Positions 18,721 through 26,806 of a stretch of 64,000 nucleotides of DNA are shown here, one piece after another (the first letter of the stretch is position 1; each line of letters begins with the position of its first letter). Under the pieces are notes generated by a model. It saw nothing but the letters and a program-made list of their open reading frames with translations. It had not been told where the DNA came from and made no database searches. The position numbers were made by a program, and so were the translations under genes. Source of the DNA: Martinezella rhizogenes (GTDB taxonomy: Bacteria > Pseudomonadota > Alphaproteobacteria > Rhizobiales > Rhizobiaceae); NCBI RefSeq assembly GCF_007002745.1, contig NZ_SGNY01000009.1:186001-250000 (forward strand). Reading direction: 5' to 3'.

Positions 18721-18739
18721 CACATATGTTCGGAATGTT
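18713..18739. repeat. Inverted repeat in the protease leader
   Basis: AACATTCC and GGAATGTT form an 8-bp inverted repeat separated by 11 bp, with ACATATGT near the centre. It overlaps the minus-strand -35 element and lies about 30 bp before the subtilase start, so it could be an operator or a leader hairpin. Confidence 0.5.
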
Positions 18740-18769
18740 TCGAGTGTAATTTCTACCGGAGATAGACAT

Positions 18770-20179
18770 TTGTCGAAGACTGCACCGCTTCGTTTCCGTT
18801 TTTTTATCATTGTCCTCATCGCCGCCTTTTCGCTGGCCGCATTGCCGCTGCTGCAATCGGCGGGCATTGCTCCCGGTATTTCCGCAGCGCTGGCAGACGA
18901 TGATGATGATGGCGGCAGCGATGACGATGATGGTGGCGGTAGCGGATATGGCAGCTCTTCCGGAGGGGGAGACCGCAGCAGCGACGACCGGCGTCCTCGC
19001 GGCGATCTGCGTTCGCTTTTTAGCTGGCCATTCCAGCGAACAGAGCGAAGACCGCCGCAGCGAAGGACCGTCGCCATTCCGGAACGCGCACCCGACAAAA
19101 TCCTGGCGCTCGACCTCGACGATCCAGCGATTGCAAACCTGACGCAGGAAGGATTTGTCGTTGATGAACGAACGACCATAGCGCTTACCGGCAGTGAACT
19201 GGTCAAGCTGACGATACCACGGGGCATGACACTGGATAACGCGCGGCAGGCGGTCATCGCGACAGCTCCCTCGGCATCCGTGGATTTCAACCATTTCTAT
19301 CAGCCGGAACAGCAGGATGCTTCTTCCTGTTCTGGTGATGGCTGCAGGCTGGTGAGGCATATGGTCGGCTGGCCTCTCGATGGTGGTCAGGAACGACCGG
19401 CAAGCTGCGCCGCGCCGTTGCCAATCGGCCTTATCGACACCGCCATAAATGCCGGACACGCATCGCTCGCTGACGCGGCAATTGAGGTCGTTCAGCTTGG
19501 TAATGGTGCGGAAGCACCATCGGGTGAACAGCATGGAACCGCAGTCGCCGCCCTTCTGGTCGGAGCCGCGGGCAGCCGTGCGCCCGGCCTCCTCCCCGCC
19601 GGCCACCTCGTGGCGATAGATGCCTTCCAGCGCTATCGCAAGACGGCAGATATTGCCGAAACATACGATCTCATCAAAGCGCTTGACGTACTCGCCGCCA
19701 GAACAATCCGGATCATCAACCTCAGCCTGAGCGGGCCCGCAAACACGCTGCTTGAAAAGGCGGTGCGCGCGACGATCGACAGGGGCACGATAGTGGTCGC
19801 CGCAGCCGGCAATGAAGGTCCGAACGCCAAGCCGGTTTACCCCGCCGCCTATGCGGATGTTATCGCGGTGACGGCCGTGGACAGAAGCATGAAGCCATAT
19901 CGGCGCGCCGTCCGCGGCGAGCACATCGACATCGCAGCGCCTGGCGTCGGCGTGTGGACGGCCGCCTCCATTTCCGGCGGGAGGCAGAAGAGCGGCACGT
20001 CTTTCGCTGCGCCCTTTGTAACGGCGGCGGCCTCACTGCTGCTGGGCGCAAACCCGGACATGCGGCCGAACGACGTTGCAAATGCCCTGGCGCAGTCGGC
20101 AAGCGACATGGGCGCACCGGGCAAGGACACGATTTTCGGTTGGGGCCTGCTGAACGCACGAACCTTGTGCCAGAGTTGA
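18770..20179 (+). CDS. Secreted S8 family serine peptidase (subtilase) with Asp-rich linker
   Basis: A 469-residue subtilase starting at TTG with a CCGGAGA site. A signal peptide (residues 1 to about 42, ending ISAALA) is followed at once by an Asp/Gly/Ser-rich stretch (43-75). The catalytic triad is Asp223 (GLIDTAIN), His255 (EQHGTAVA) and Ser411 (SGTSFAAP), with oxyanion Asn348 (AAAGNEG). The region between about 100 and 210 could be an inhibitory propeptide. It diverges from an ECF sigma/anti-sigma pair that probably controls it. The protein should act in the periplasm or outside the cell; the Asp-rich run may bind calcium. Confidence 0.9.
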   Translation: MSKTAPLRFRFFIIVLIAAFSLAALPLLQSAGIAPGISAALADDDDDGGSDDDDGGGSGYGSSSGGGDRSSDDRRPRGDLRSLFSWPFQRTERRPPQRRTVAIPERAPDKILALDLDDPAIANLTQEGFVVDERTTIALTGSELVKLTIPRGMTLDNARQAVIATAPSASVDFNHFYQPEQQDASSCSGDGCRLVRHMVGWPLDGGQERPASCAAPLPIGLIDTAINAGHASLADAAIEVVQLGNGAEAPSGEQHGTAVAALLVGAAGSRAPGLLPAGHLVAIDAFQRYRKTADIAETYDLIKALDVLAARTIRIINLSLSGPANTLLEKAVRATIDRGTIVVAAAGNEGPNAKPVYPAAYADVIAVTAVDRSMKPYRRAVRGEHIDIAAPGVGVWTAASISGGRQKSGTSFAAPFVTAAASLLLGANPDMRPNDVANALAQSASDMGAPGKDTIFGWGLLNARTLCQS

Positions 20180-20225
20180 GCCTGCCGGCCTCACTTTATT
20201 TTGCGTTATCCATGCAGCAGCTCTT

Positions 20226-20254
20226 ATGAAAATGCCCGGCACGAGGCCGGGCAT
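20226..20254 (-). terminator. Terminator for the Asp-rich peptide gene
   Basis: A 9-bp stem (ATGCCCGGC / GCCGGGCAT) with a 5-base loop is followed on the minus strand by TTTTCAT. It lies between the convergent subtilase and Asp-rich protein genes and best serves the minus-strand gene. Confidence 0.65.
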
Positions 20255-20279
20255 AAACGTCAGATCTTGATGGACGATA

Positions 20280-20540
20280 TCAATCGTCATCATCATCGTC
20301 GTCGTTATCGCGGGAGCTGCCGCGGAACCCCCGCCATCCATCGTTGTCATAACGATAGTGGCGGTTGAAGCGACGGTCATCGTCATCGTCGTCGTCGCCA
20401 TCATCCACCAAAACGATGTGAGAGTGCGCAAGAAGCGGTAGCTGCGGCTGTATCGGCGTGGCATATGCCGGCGATGCTGCAGCCGTGAAGGTTACCGTGG
20501 CAAACAGCGCCACGGCGCTTGCGGCAAAAATCTGCCTCAT
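20280..20540 (-). CDS. Small secreted Asp-rich protein of unknown function
   Basis: An 86-residue protein that begins MRQIFAASAVALFATVTF, a clear signal peptide with cleavage near AYA-TP. I chose the ATG at 20540 because AGGAG sits 7 bases upstream; the longer frame has no such support. The mature part has two poly-Asp runs (one of seven, one of six) around an Arg/Tyr-rich centre (RRFNRHYRYDNDGWRGFRG). No known domain is recognised. It is convergent with the Asp-rich subtilase. Metal binding is a guess from composition. Confidence 0.75.
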   Translation of the reverse strand: MRQIFAASAVALFATVTFTAAASPAYATPIQPQLPLLAHSHIVLVDDGDDDDDDDRRFNRHYRYDNDGWRGFRGSSRDNDDDDDDD

Positions 20541-20796
20541 GACGTTTCTCCTTTCGTGTTTCATGTCGGTACCTGCAATGTCGGTACCCGACGAGGAACG
20601 CGGCGGACGCGGCTTTATTCCGCGCAAAGACAATTTCCTGAGGCCACCGCCTGCCCTCAAAAACTTGCCTCCGTCGGGAATATTCATCGTCATCGAACGT
20701 TCATAACAGGACACAGGGGGAAATTTGTGCCGCGCGGACGGCTCTCCCGATCCGAAACTGCCTTCTGATGACGGCGCGATGCAAAGGAGGCCACTG

Positions 20797-22275
20797 GTGG
20801 CGCATCTCATGTCCTTGCCCACGGCAAATCTGAAGAAAGACCTGCCGACAACCATCATGACCGAGGCTACGATTTCCGTGCGGCGCCTTAAACAGATTGT
20901 GGCGATGCTGCTGACTGCCTTCGCCGCCGTGTTGATCTTTCTGGCAATCGACGACCTGACAATGCCGATGCGGGCGACACTCTTCATCTTTTTGTCGGCC
21001 ATCATCGCCTGGACGATCCTTGAGCTGCCTGAAACGCCGGTTGCCCTGACCGGGGCTATCGCGCTTGCCGTCGTCGGCGCGATACCGGAAAATCTGGTTT
21101 ACCAGTCACTGGGCAATGACATCATCTGGCTTCTTCTGTCGGCCTTCGTAGTTGCCGGTGTATTACGGCACGTAGGTCTCATCGAGCAGGTAACGGCACG
21201 ACTGATGCCCAGAATGCGCAGCATAAGCTCCATGTTCTGGATGCTGACATTTCTGACCTTCGCGACCGCCTTTATCATTCCTTCCACCTCGGCCCGGGCC
21301 GCCATTCTCATGCCGGTATATCTCGGATTGTCAGGCGCAATCGACAATAGCCGCATTTCCCGTGCCCTCGGGCTGCTCTTTCCCACGATCATTCTGCTTT
21401 CCGCCGGCGCATCGCTGATCGGCGCCGGGGCGCATCTGGTCGCTGCCGGGTTCCTGTCACGCCTCACCGGAACGCAACCGGATTTCATCGGCTGGCTGGT
21501 ACTGGCCGGACCGTTTTCGCTCGTCACCTGCCTGATCGCCTGCGCCATCCTGTTGCATGTGTTTCTCACCAGAGAGGAACGCAACATGGCCCCGGAGAGC
21601 AAAGTAGGGCTGACGCGCAGCGCGCCCTTTTCCAGAGAGCAGATCATCGTCGCGGGTGTGGTCTTCTGCACCGTCCTGATGTTTTCCACCCATTCCATTC
21701 ACGGTGTCGGAATGGCGCTGATCGGCATGGTGGCAGCTCTTGTCCTCTGCATGCCGAACGTCTCCGGCATGACATTGAAGGCAGCCCTGAAAACCGTTGA
21801 GTGGAACCTGCTTCTTTTCATGGCCGGCACGCTGGTCATCGGCGAAGCGCTGATCGAGACCGGCACGGCACAGATGCTGGCGGATCGGCTGGTGGCTGTG
21901 TTCCGCCAGAGCCTGATCACCGCACCTGTCATCGTCATCTCATTTGCGGTGATTGTCGCCACTTTTTCCCATCTGGTGATCACATCGCGCACGGCACGGG
22001 TCACGGTTCTCGTTCCCGCCTTTGCACTGCCACTGTCTGGTCTTGGCGTGGATTCGGCCGTGCTGGTGATGGTGGTGACACTGGCAAGCGGCTTTTGCCA
22101 GATGACGATGGTATCGGCAAAACCGGTCGTCCTGTTCGGTGGAATGGAGCCCGCAGCCTTCACTCAGGCCGACCTGCGCAAGCTTGGCTATTTCCTCCTG
22201 CCGCCCTTCATTTTCTTGCTCATCTTGTCGGCAATATTTCTTTGGCCGATGCAGGGTCTTTCGCAAAAAATCTAA
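20797..22275 (+). CDS. DASS/SLC13-type anion transporter
   Basis: About 492 residues and 11-12 membrane helices. Family-like features include hairpin-loop segments FIIPSTSARAAILMPV and SHLVITSRTARVTVLVPA, which match the duplicated S-N/T-T ion-binding motifs of DASS transporters. I chose GTG 20797 because AGGAGG lies 6 bases upstream; the frame is open further back to 20725. DASS proteins move dicarboxylates, sulfate or related anions with Na+ or H+. The next gene is a glycerate kinase, so glycerate, tartronate or tartrate uptake is plausible but unproven. Confidence 0.8.
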   Translation: MAHLMSLPTANLKKDLPTTIMTEATISVRRLKQIVAMLLTAFAAVLIFLAIDDLTMPMRATLFIFLSAIIAWTILELPETPVALTGAIALAVVGAIPENLVYQSLGNDIIWLLLSAFVVAGVLRHVGLIEQVTARLMPRMRSISSMFWMLTFLTFATAFIIPSTSARAAILMPVYLGLSGAIDNSRISRALGLLFPTIILLSAGASLIGAGAHLVAAGFLSRLTGTQPDFIGWLVLAGPFSLVTCLIACAILLHVFLTREERNMAPESKVGLTRSAPFSREQIIVAGVVFCTVLMFSTHSIHGVGMALIGMVAALVLCMPNVSGMTLKAALKTVEWNLLLFMAGTLVIGEALIETGTAQMLADRLVAVFRQSLITAPVIVISFAVIVATFSHLVITSRTARVTVLVPAFALPLSGLGVDSAVLVMVVTLASGFCQMTMVSAKPVVLFGGMEPAAFTQADLRKLGYFLLPPFIFLLILSAIFLWPMQGLSQKI

Positions 22276-22300
22276 CATAAGCAACTAACTGCAATGAATT

Positions 22301-22327
22301 AAAGGTCGCGACATGCGACCTTTTTTA
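22301..22327 (+). terminator. Rho-independent terminator after the DASS gene
   Basis: A 9-bp stem (AAAGGTCGC / GCGACCTTT) with a GACAT loop runs into a T-rich tract (TTTTTTATTT). It implies that the glycerate kinase has its own promoter or depends on read-through. Confidence 0.85.
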
Positions 22328-22417
22328 TTTATCCGACTAATTTTTTTAATCGCTGGAATAAGCGCTGATCCGGCACGTTTCCCCAATGTCACATACTTGT
22401 CATGAAAGGATCCTCCC

Positions 22418-23644
22418 ATGCCCTTCCGCGTTGTTGTTGCCCCCTCGGGCTTCAAGGAAAGTCTCTCAGCCGAACAGGCCGCCGATTGCATTGAAAAAGG
22501 TGTTCTGCGTGCATTTCCCGGCTCGGAGGTCGTCAAGGCACCCATGGCCGACGGTGGCGAAGGCTTTACCCGGGCATTGATCGGCGCCACCAATGGCACG
22601 ATCCACCCGGTGACGGTGACCGGCCCGCTTGGACAACCTGTCTCCGCATTTATCGGATTTCTCGGTGGATGCCCCGAGCCGACGGCGGTCATCGAAATGG
22701 CCGCGGCAGCCGGCCTCAGCCTTGTCCCGCGTGATCGCCGCAATCCCTGCCTCACCACCAGCTATGGTGTCGGCGAACTCGTGCGCGCGGCACTTGACGG
22801 TGGCGCGAAGCGGATATTGCTCGGCTGCGGCGACAGCGGCATCAATGATGGCGGTGCCGGCATGGCGCAGGCGCTGGGCGTTCGACTGCTCGACGCCGCC
22901 GGCTGCGATCTCGACCGTGGCGGTGCAGCCTTGGCGAAGCTGAACCGCATCGATCTCGGCAACCGGGATCCACGCCTGTCCGGGGTGCGGATTGACGCCG
23001 CCGTGAACTGGCACAACCAGCTTCTCGGGGAGCGAGGTGTCGCCCGCGTTTTCGGGCCGCAGAAAGGCGCGACGCCGCAACAGGTGGAAGAGCTCGCTGC
23101 GGCGATGGACATCTACGCGGCACGCATCGAAGACGCCACCGGTCTTGATGTCGGCTCAGCACCAGGTGCTGGCGCATCGGGCGGACTGGGAGCGGCAGTG
23201 CTGGGCCTGCTCTGCGGCAAGCTTCATCCCCGCTACGATATCGTCATGCAATATCTCGATATTGATGATTATCTGCGTAACGCCGATCTGGTGATCACTG
23301 CCGAAGGAAGCCTCGACGGCCAGACCCCGTTCGGCAAGGTTCCAGCCGAAATCGCCCGCAGGGCCAAGGAGGCCGGCGTTCCCGTGGTTGCCCTTGCTGG
23401 TACGATCGGCAAGGGCGTAAGGCTTAATCTCGAATACGGTATTGATGCCTTCGCCTCGATATTGACCCGACCCTGCTCCCTGGAAGATGCGATATCATCG
23501 GCACCGAAGCTTCTGGCCCGCGCGGCAGAGGATGCCGTCCGGATGATCATGATCGGGACAACCTTGCGAATAAGGGGACGAGTTCGCGTTCCGTCCTCAA
23601 TTGGAACCGGTATGCCTGAGGCATTCGCCGGCGCTCGCCCTTGA
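22418..23644 (+). CDS. Glycerate kinase, GarK/GlxK class
   Basis: A 408-residue glycerate 2-kinase of the GarK type. The N-terminal VAPSGFKESLSA and MADGGEGF motifs are diagnostic, and LGCGDSGINDGGAGMAQALG and PGAGASGGLG mark the nucleotide and substrate loops. It phosphorylates D-glycerate with ATP, feeding glycolysis. The last 30 or so residues (after MIMIGTTLRI, rich in Arg, Pro and Gly) go beyond the usual family end near 380 and may result from loss of the original stop. The start has an AGGATCC-like site. Confidence 0.9.
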   Translation: MPFRVVVAPSGFKESLSAEQAADCIEKGVLRAFPGSEVVKAPMADGGEGFTRALIGATNGTIHPVTVTGPLGQPVSAFIGFLGGCPEPTAVIEMAAAAGLSLVPRDRRNPCLTTSYGVGELVRAALDGGAKRILLGCGDSGINDGGAGMAQALGVRLLDAAGCDLDRGGAALAKLNRIDLGNRDPRLSGVRIDAAVNWHNQLLGERGVARVFGPQKGATPQQVEELAAAMDIYAARIEDATGLDVGSAPGAGASGGLGAAVLGLLCGKLHPRYDIVMQYLDIDDYLRNADLVITAEGSLDGQTPFGKVPAEIARRAKEAGVPVVALAGTIGKGVRLNLEYGIDAFASILTRPCSLEDAISSAPKLLARAAEDAVRMIMIGTTLRIRGRVRVPSSIGTGMPEAFAGARP

Positions 23645-23677
23645 GCACGGAACCTCTCCCGATATCTCGCCTGAACC

Positions 23678-23717
23678 GGCGCTGCCAGACGTGTATCGAG
23701 GAATACGCGGCAGCGCC
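23678..23717. repeat. Long imperfect hairpin in an intergenic region
   Basis: GGCGCTGCC and GGCAGCGCC form a 9-bp outer stem. Inside it, GTGTAT and ATACGC pair with one wobble around CGAG. There is no T tract on the plus side. It may be an mRNA 3' structure for the glycerate kinase or a small intergenic repeat; I see no second copy in the window. Confidence 0.5.
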
Positions 23718-23928
23718 CGTGGGGGGAGGTGTCACGACGTTTTCTGGCTATTTCGCGCGCCATTGATGCTGTAACTCGCACAGGAAGGCCACACCTACCT
23801 GAGAACGTACGGCATATCATTGCTTTTGGTCTCCGTGGCGAATGGCGGGTTGAGATGACGTCCGGCACAGGGTATCAGATGCCCAGCCCCAAAGCGGGCC
23901 TTCCGCAAGCAACAAGGCGTATCCTGAC

Positions 23929-24879
23929 ATGATCCCGGACTTCCTCGTCACCCATTCCGGTGGCTTCCATGCTGATGAACTTCTGTCCAGCGTCGTGTTG
24001 ACCCGGCTTTTTCCCCAGGCCCGCCTCGTTCGCAGCAGGGCAGCCGAATGGATCACACCCGGTCCGGACCGCATCATCTACGACGTTGGTGGCGCTTATG
24101 ACCCAGCAGGCAGAATCTTCGACCACCACCAGCGCGGCGCGCCGTTGCGGGACGACGGCCAACCCTATAGCTCGTTCGGCCTGATCTGGAAGCACTTCGG
24201 CCGGGACTATCTTGCCGCCTCGGGCGTCCCGGAAGATCATATCGAAACCGTCCATGCCGCATTCGATACCAGCTTTGTGCTGCCGGTCGATCTGGTCGAC
24301 AATGGCGCGCTCAGCCCTTCCGTCGCCGGGCCACTTGCTGGGCTAACGCTGCCTGTTTTGCTAGAAACCCTGAAGCCCGTTTTTGACGAGACAGATCCGG
24401 ACGCGGACAATCGCAGTTTCCATGCGGCGCTCGCCATTGCCCGCAGCTTCATCGAGGCGAAGATTGCCAACAGTGCTGCAAAATTGCGGGCTGAGGCGCT
24501 TGTGAACCGGGCCATCGTGGATGCAGGTGAAGGGCATATTCTGGAACTGCCGGTGGGAATGCCGTTTCGGCCCGCCATCGTGAAGTCGGGCGCCGACCAT
24601 CTGCTGTTTGTCGTTCACCCCCGCAACAGCGACTGGTGCCTGACCGGTATCCGTCGCGCCGATGAGGGCTTTGATCTACGGGCGGATCTGCCAGCCGCCT
24701 GGGCCGGTCTGACGGACAAGGATCTGGAAGCGGTGTCTGGCGTCGAAGGTGCGAGCTTCTGCCACAACGGCCGGTTTGTCGCAGCGGCCAAAACCCGCGA
24801 TGCTGCGCTGGCCATGGCGGAGTTGGCGGTGAAAGAGGCTCTCTCCCTTGGCAAGGAGGCGACAGCGATAAAGTCGTGA
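23929..24879 (+). CDS. MYG1/UPF0160 family DHH-like hydrolase
   Basis: A 316-residue protein of the MYG1 family. The metal-binding motifs are THSGGFHADE near the N-terminus, IYDVGGAYDPAGRIFDHHQ near residue 50 and a D(N)GALS motif near residue 125 (VDLVDNGALS). MYG1 proteins are DHH-superfamily members; the eukaryotic member is reported as a 3'-5' RNA exonuclease. The full domain length is present. It is not clearly in an operon with its neighbours, and its bacterial role is unknown. Confidence 0.88.
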   Translation: MIPDFLVTHSGGFHADELLSSVVLTRLFPQARLVRSRAAEWITPGPDRIIYDVGGAYDPAGRIFDHHQRGAPLRDDGQPYSSFGLIWKHFGRDYLAASGVPEDHIETVHAAFDTSFVLPVDLVDNGALSPSVAGPLAGLTLPVLLETLKPVFDETDPDADNRSFHAALAIARSFIEAKIANSAAKLRAEALVNRAIVDAGEGHILELPVGMPFRPAIVKSGADHLLFVVHPRNSDWCLTGIRRADEGFDLRADLPAAWAGLTDKDLEAVSGVEGASFCHNGRFVAAAKTRDAALAMAELAVKEALSLGKEATAIKS

Positions 24880-25039
24880 CTTAGCGGCCTGTCGCTGTCG
24901 CGTTATTCGCGCGCCAGCCGGCTGTTTTTGTGAAAAGGCTCCATCGGATATCGACAGGCGTAGACTTTGGTGCTCCAAGCAAAGGCGATACCTGACGCAT
25001 CTCCGCTAATAGACGACAGGCAAATTTCAAGGATCGCCC

Positions 25040-25558
25040 ATGCTCGCTTTCACACACCTTCGTCACGGCAAGGCCGTAATGTGCGTCGCCTTCGCCATGT
25101 TTCAAGTCGGAAGCGCTGTGGCGGCCGAAACCGATCCCACATTTTATGACGCAGCGCTGTGCAATCCGCCTTACTCGATGACATCTGCGACCGAGATTTA
25201 CGATGCGGCGGAAAAGCTTGCAAAACCAGACACATCGTCACTGGGCGCGGCGATCTACACGCTTCCGTTTCAGATCGGCCGCGATGGATTTGAAACTGAT
25301 GAAGTGTTCTTCGCCAATGGCGCGGTCGGCGTTTTGATCAAGGGCCAGCGTGCCGACGATCTGGCAGCGAAGTATGATTTGAAGCCAGAAACTTCCGACC
25401 TGATGGGCACGTCCAGCAAAGGCTATGCGCGGGAACTTTCGCAGGACCTGCAGCCCCCGGAAGGTCTGGCAGGCCCCGGAAAAGTCTCCATTGTCGCCCG
25501 GGAAGGTGACGCTCTTGGCGATAAAACCCTGTTGGCTTGCGAATTCGCCCCAGGCTGA
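25040..25558 (+). CDS. Secreted protein of unknown function
   Basis: A 172-residue protein whose first 30 residues (ending QVGSAVAAE) look like a signal peptide with cleavage near AVAA-E. The mature part has two cysteines (in ALCNPPYS and LLACEFA) that could form a disulfide. A segment IYTLPFQIGRDGFETDEVFF is consistent with a compact periplasmic fold. I do not recognise the family. It stands alone, with gaps of about 160-200 bp on both sides. Confidence 0.65.
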   Translation: MLAFTHLRHGKAVMCVAFAMFQVGSAVAAETDPTFYDAALCNPPYSMTSATEIYDAAEKLAKPDTSSLGAAIYTLPFQIGRDGFETDEVFFANGAVGVLIKGQRADDLAAKYDLKPETSDLMGTSSKGYARELSQDLQPPEGLAGPGKVSIVAREGDALGDKTLLACEFAPG

Positions 25559-25755
25559 ATATCAGCACGCGAGCTGCCAATGCCACCACCTTGCTTCTGG
25601 CGATCACGGCAGTGAATGAGCCGTAAATCCGTCAGGCAGCCGACCTCGATGCCATTTCAGGCCTCCGCTCAAGCGGCTGTTCCATTGTGATGGCTGCCCC
25701 ATATCTCTTGCAGATGGCCATCGGCGTCTCAGCTTGGGTCTGTCACTGAACAAAA

Positions 25756-26436
25756 TCAGTCTGGAATGGCGGCTATCGCGGGCATGTCTTGCTGCGGCCA
25801 CCGCTGCAGCGCTTCCCGCCCGGCGTCGGTTAGATCATAAACTCCCCGATCGAGCCGTTCAAACCAGCCATACACATTCGAAAGCAAAATTTTTCCGGCA
25901 TCCGGTATGCTGGACCTGACCTGGCGCACACGCAGCGGCCCCGATGCCAGCGCCAAAGCGCAGCCAAGCGCCTGCTGGCGGTAAGCCGTCATGATCGGTG
26001 CCCGGGTGCTTCCGCCGACCGCCGGATCTCCGCGTCGCCTCTGGTGTTCACGCATGAGCCGCGAACGCCGCTTCGGATTGGTTCGCGGCATCGGTGATAC
26101 GGAACCGACGACAACACTGACATCGCCGCTATCAGAAATCCCGAGCATGCCGATCCCGAGCCTGCGGCAAAGATCGCGGTAGCGCTTGTCGGCCTCCCGG
26201 CCCCTGCCCCTGGCTGAAATTCGGGCCGCAATCCAGATCTCATCTGCAATAGCTGCACGATCGACAGCCTGCAGGATGAGCTCCAGGTTGAAGCTGAGCT
26301 TCAGCTCGCAGATCACGACAACAGGCGGATCATTATCGCTCAAACCGACGAGGTCGCAACCGCCTACCTCACCTTTGACAGTGTAACCTGCCTTTTCAAG
26401 AAAGCCTTTGACGGGCAGATAAAGCGAAGTTTCCAT
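25756..26436 (-). CDS. DUF2161 protein, PD-(D/E)XK nuclease-like
   Basis: A 226-residue protein that opens with METSLYLPVKGFLEKAGY, followed by CDLVGLS and VVICELKLSF. These place Asp, Glu and Lys in the order of the PD-(D/E)XK nuclease core (D-x(n)-E-L-K). The middle has a basic segment (PKRRSRLMREHQRRRGD), and the C-terminal part ending in VYDLTDAGREAL resembles a winged helix. This matches DUF2161, annotated as phosphodiesterase-like. No restriction or repair partner lies beside it. Function is inferred from fold motifs only. Confidence 0.7.
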   Translation of the reverse strand: METSLYLPVKGFLEKAGYTVKGEVGGCDLVGLSDNDPPVVVICELKLSFNLELILQAVDRAAIADEIWIAARISARGRGREADKRYRDLCRRLGIGMLGISDSGDVSVVVGSVSPMPRTNPKRRSRLMREHQRRRGDPAVGGSTRAPIMTAYRQQALGCALALASGPLRVRQVRSSIPDAGKILLSNVYGWFERLDRGVYDLTDAGREALQRWPQQDMPAIAAIPD

Positions 26437-26561
26437 GTGCCTGCAGGATCAAGTGATTATCCTGCCCCAAATACATCGTTCCACCTGCCCAGGACAACCT
26501 TTATAGCCGCCGACGCTGTTACAAATCGTCAGCACTGGCGACCGCCGCCCATAAACTCTCC

Positions 26562-26705
26562 CAGAGGAGTGGATTTCCTGCGGCGCTTCTGGAGATGCTG
26601 GAAGCCTATCTGACCACCGGCGAATAGCATTATTTCATCAAGGTGGCAGTGGGTGGAACCACGGGCTATGAGCAGTTTCTGCGTCGCAAGCTTCCGAGCG
26701 CGTAG
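26562..26705 (+). pseudogene. Lrp/AsnC family regulator remnant
   Basis: The plus-strand frame through ATG 26595 reads AALLEMLEAYLTTGE, then an in-frame TAG, then HYFIKVAVGGTTGYEQFLRRKL and a stop at 26703-26705. This matches the C-terminal RAM domain of Lrp/AsnC proteins (compare VLECHLVTGSKDYMLKV in the intact Lrp at 43110). The DNA-binding half is missing and the domain is broken by a stop, so it is a decayed fragment. It lies in the 370-bp gap between two minus-strand genes; nothing else is seen there. Confidence 0.7.
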
Positions 26706-26806
26706 TCACTCCCGCTCCTGCTTTGCACGCAAATGTCTGAAGTGCACATTGTCAGTGGTGCCGGATGCCGCACTCGACGAAGGCGGCATCCGGAGGCACA
26801 AGGTGC

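Noticed and set aside
20280..21005. A 241-codon minus-strand frame extending upstream of the Asp-rich protein.
   Set aside because: The part before codon 156 has no domain and overlaps the DASS gene; a strong AGGAG and a signal peptide mark ATG 20540 as the start.
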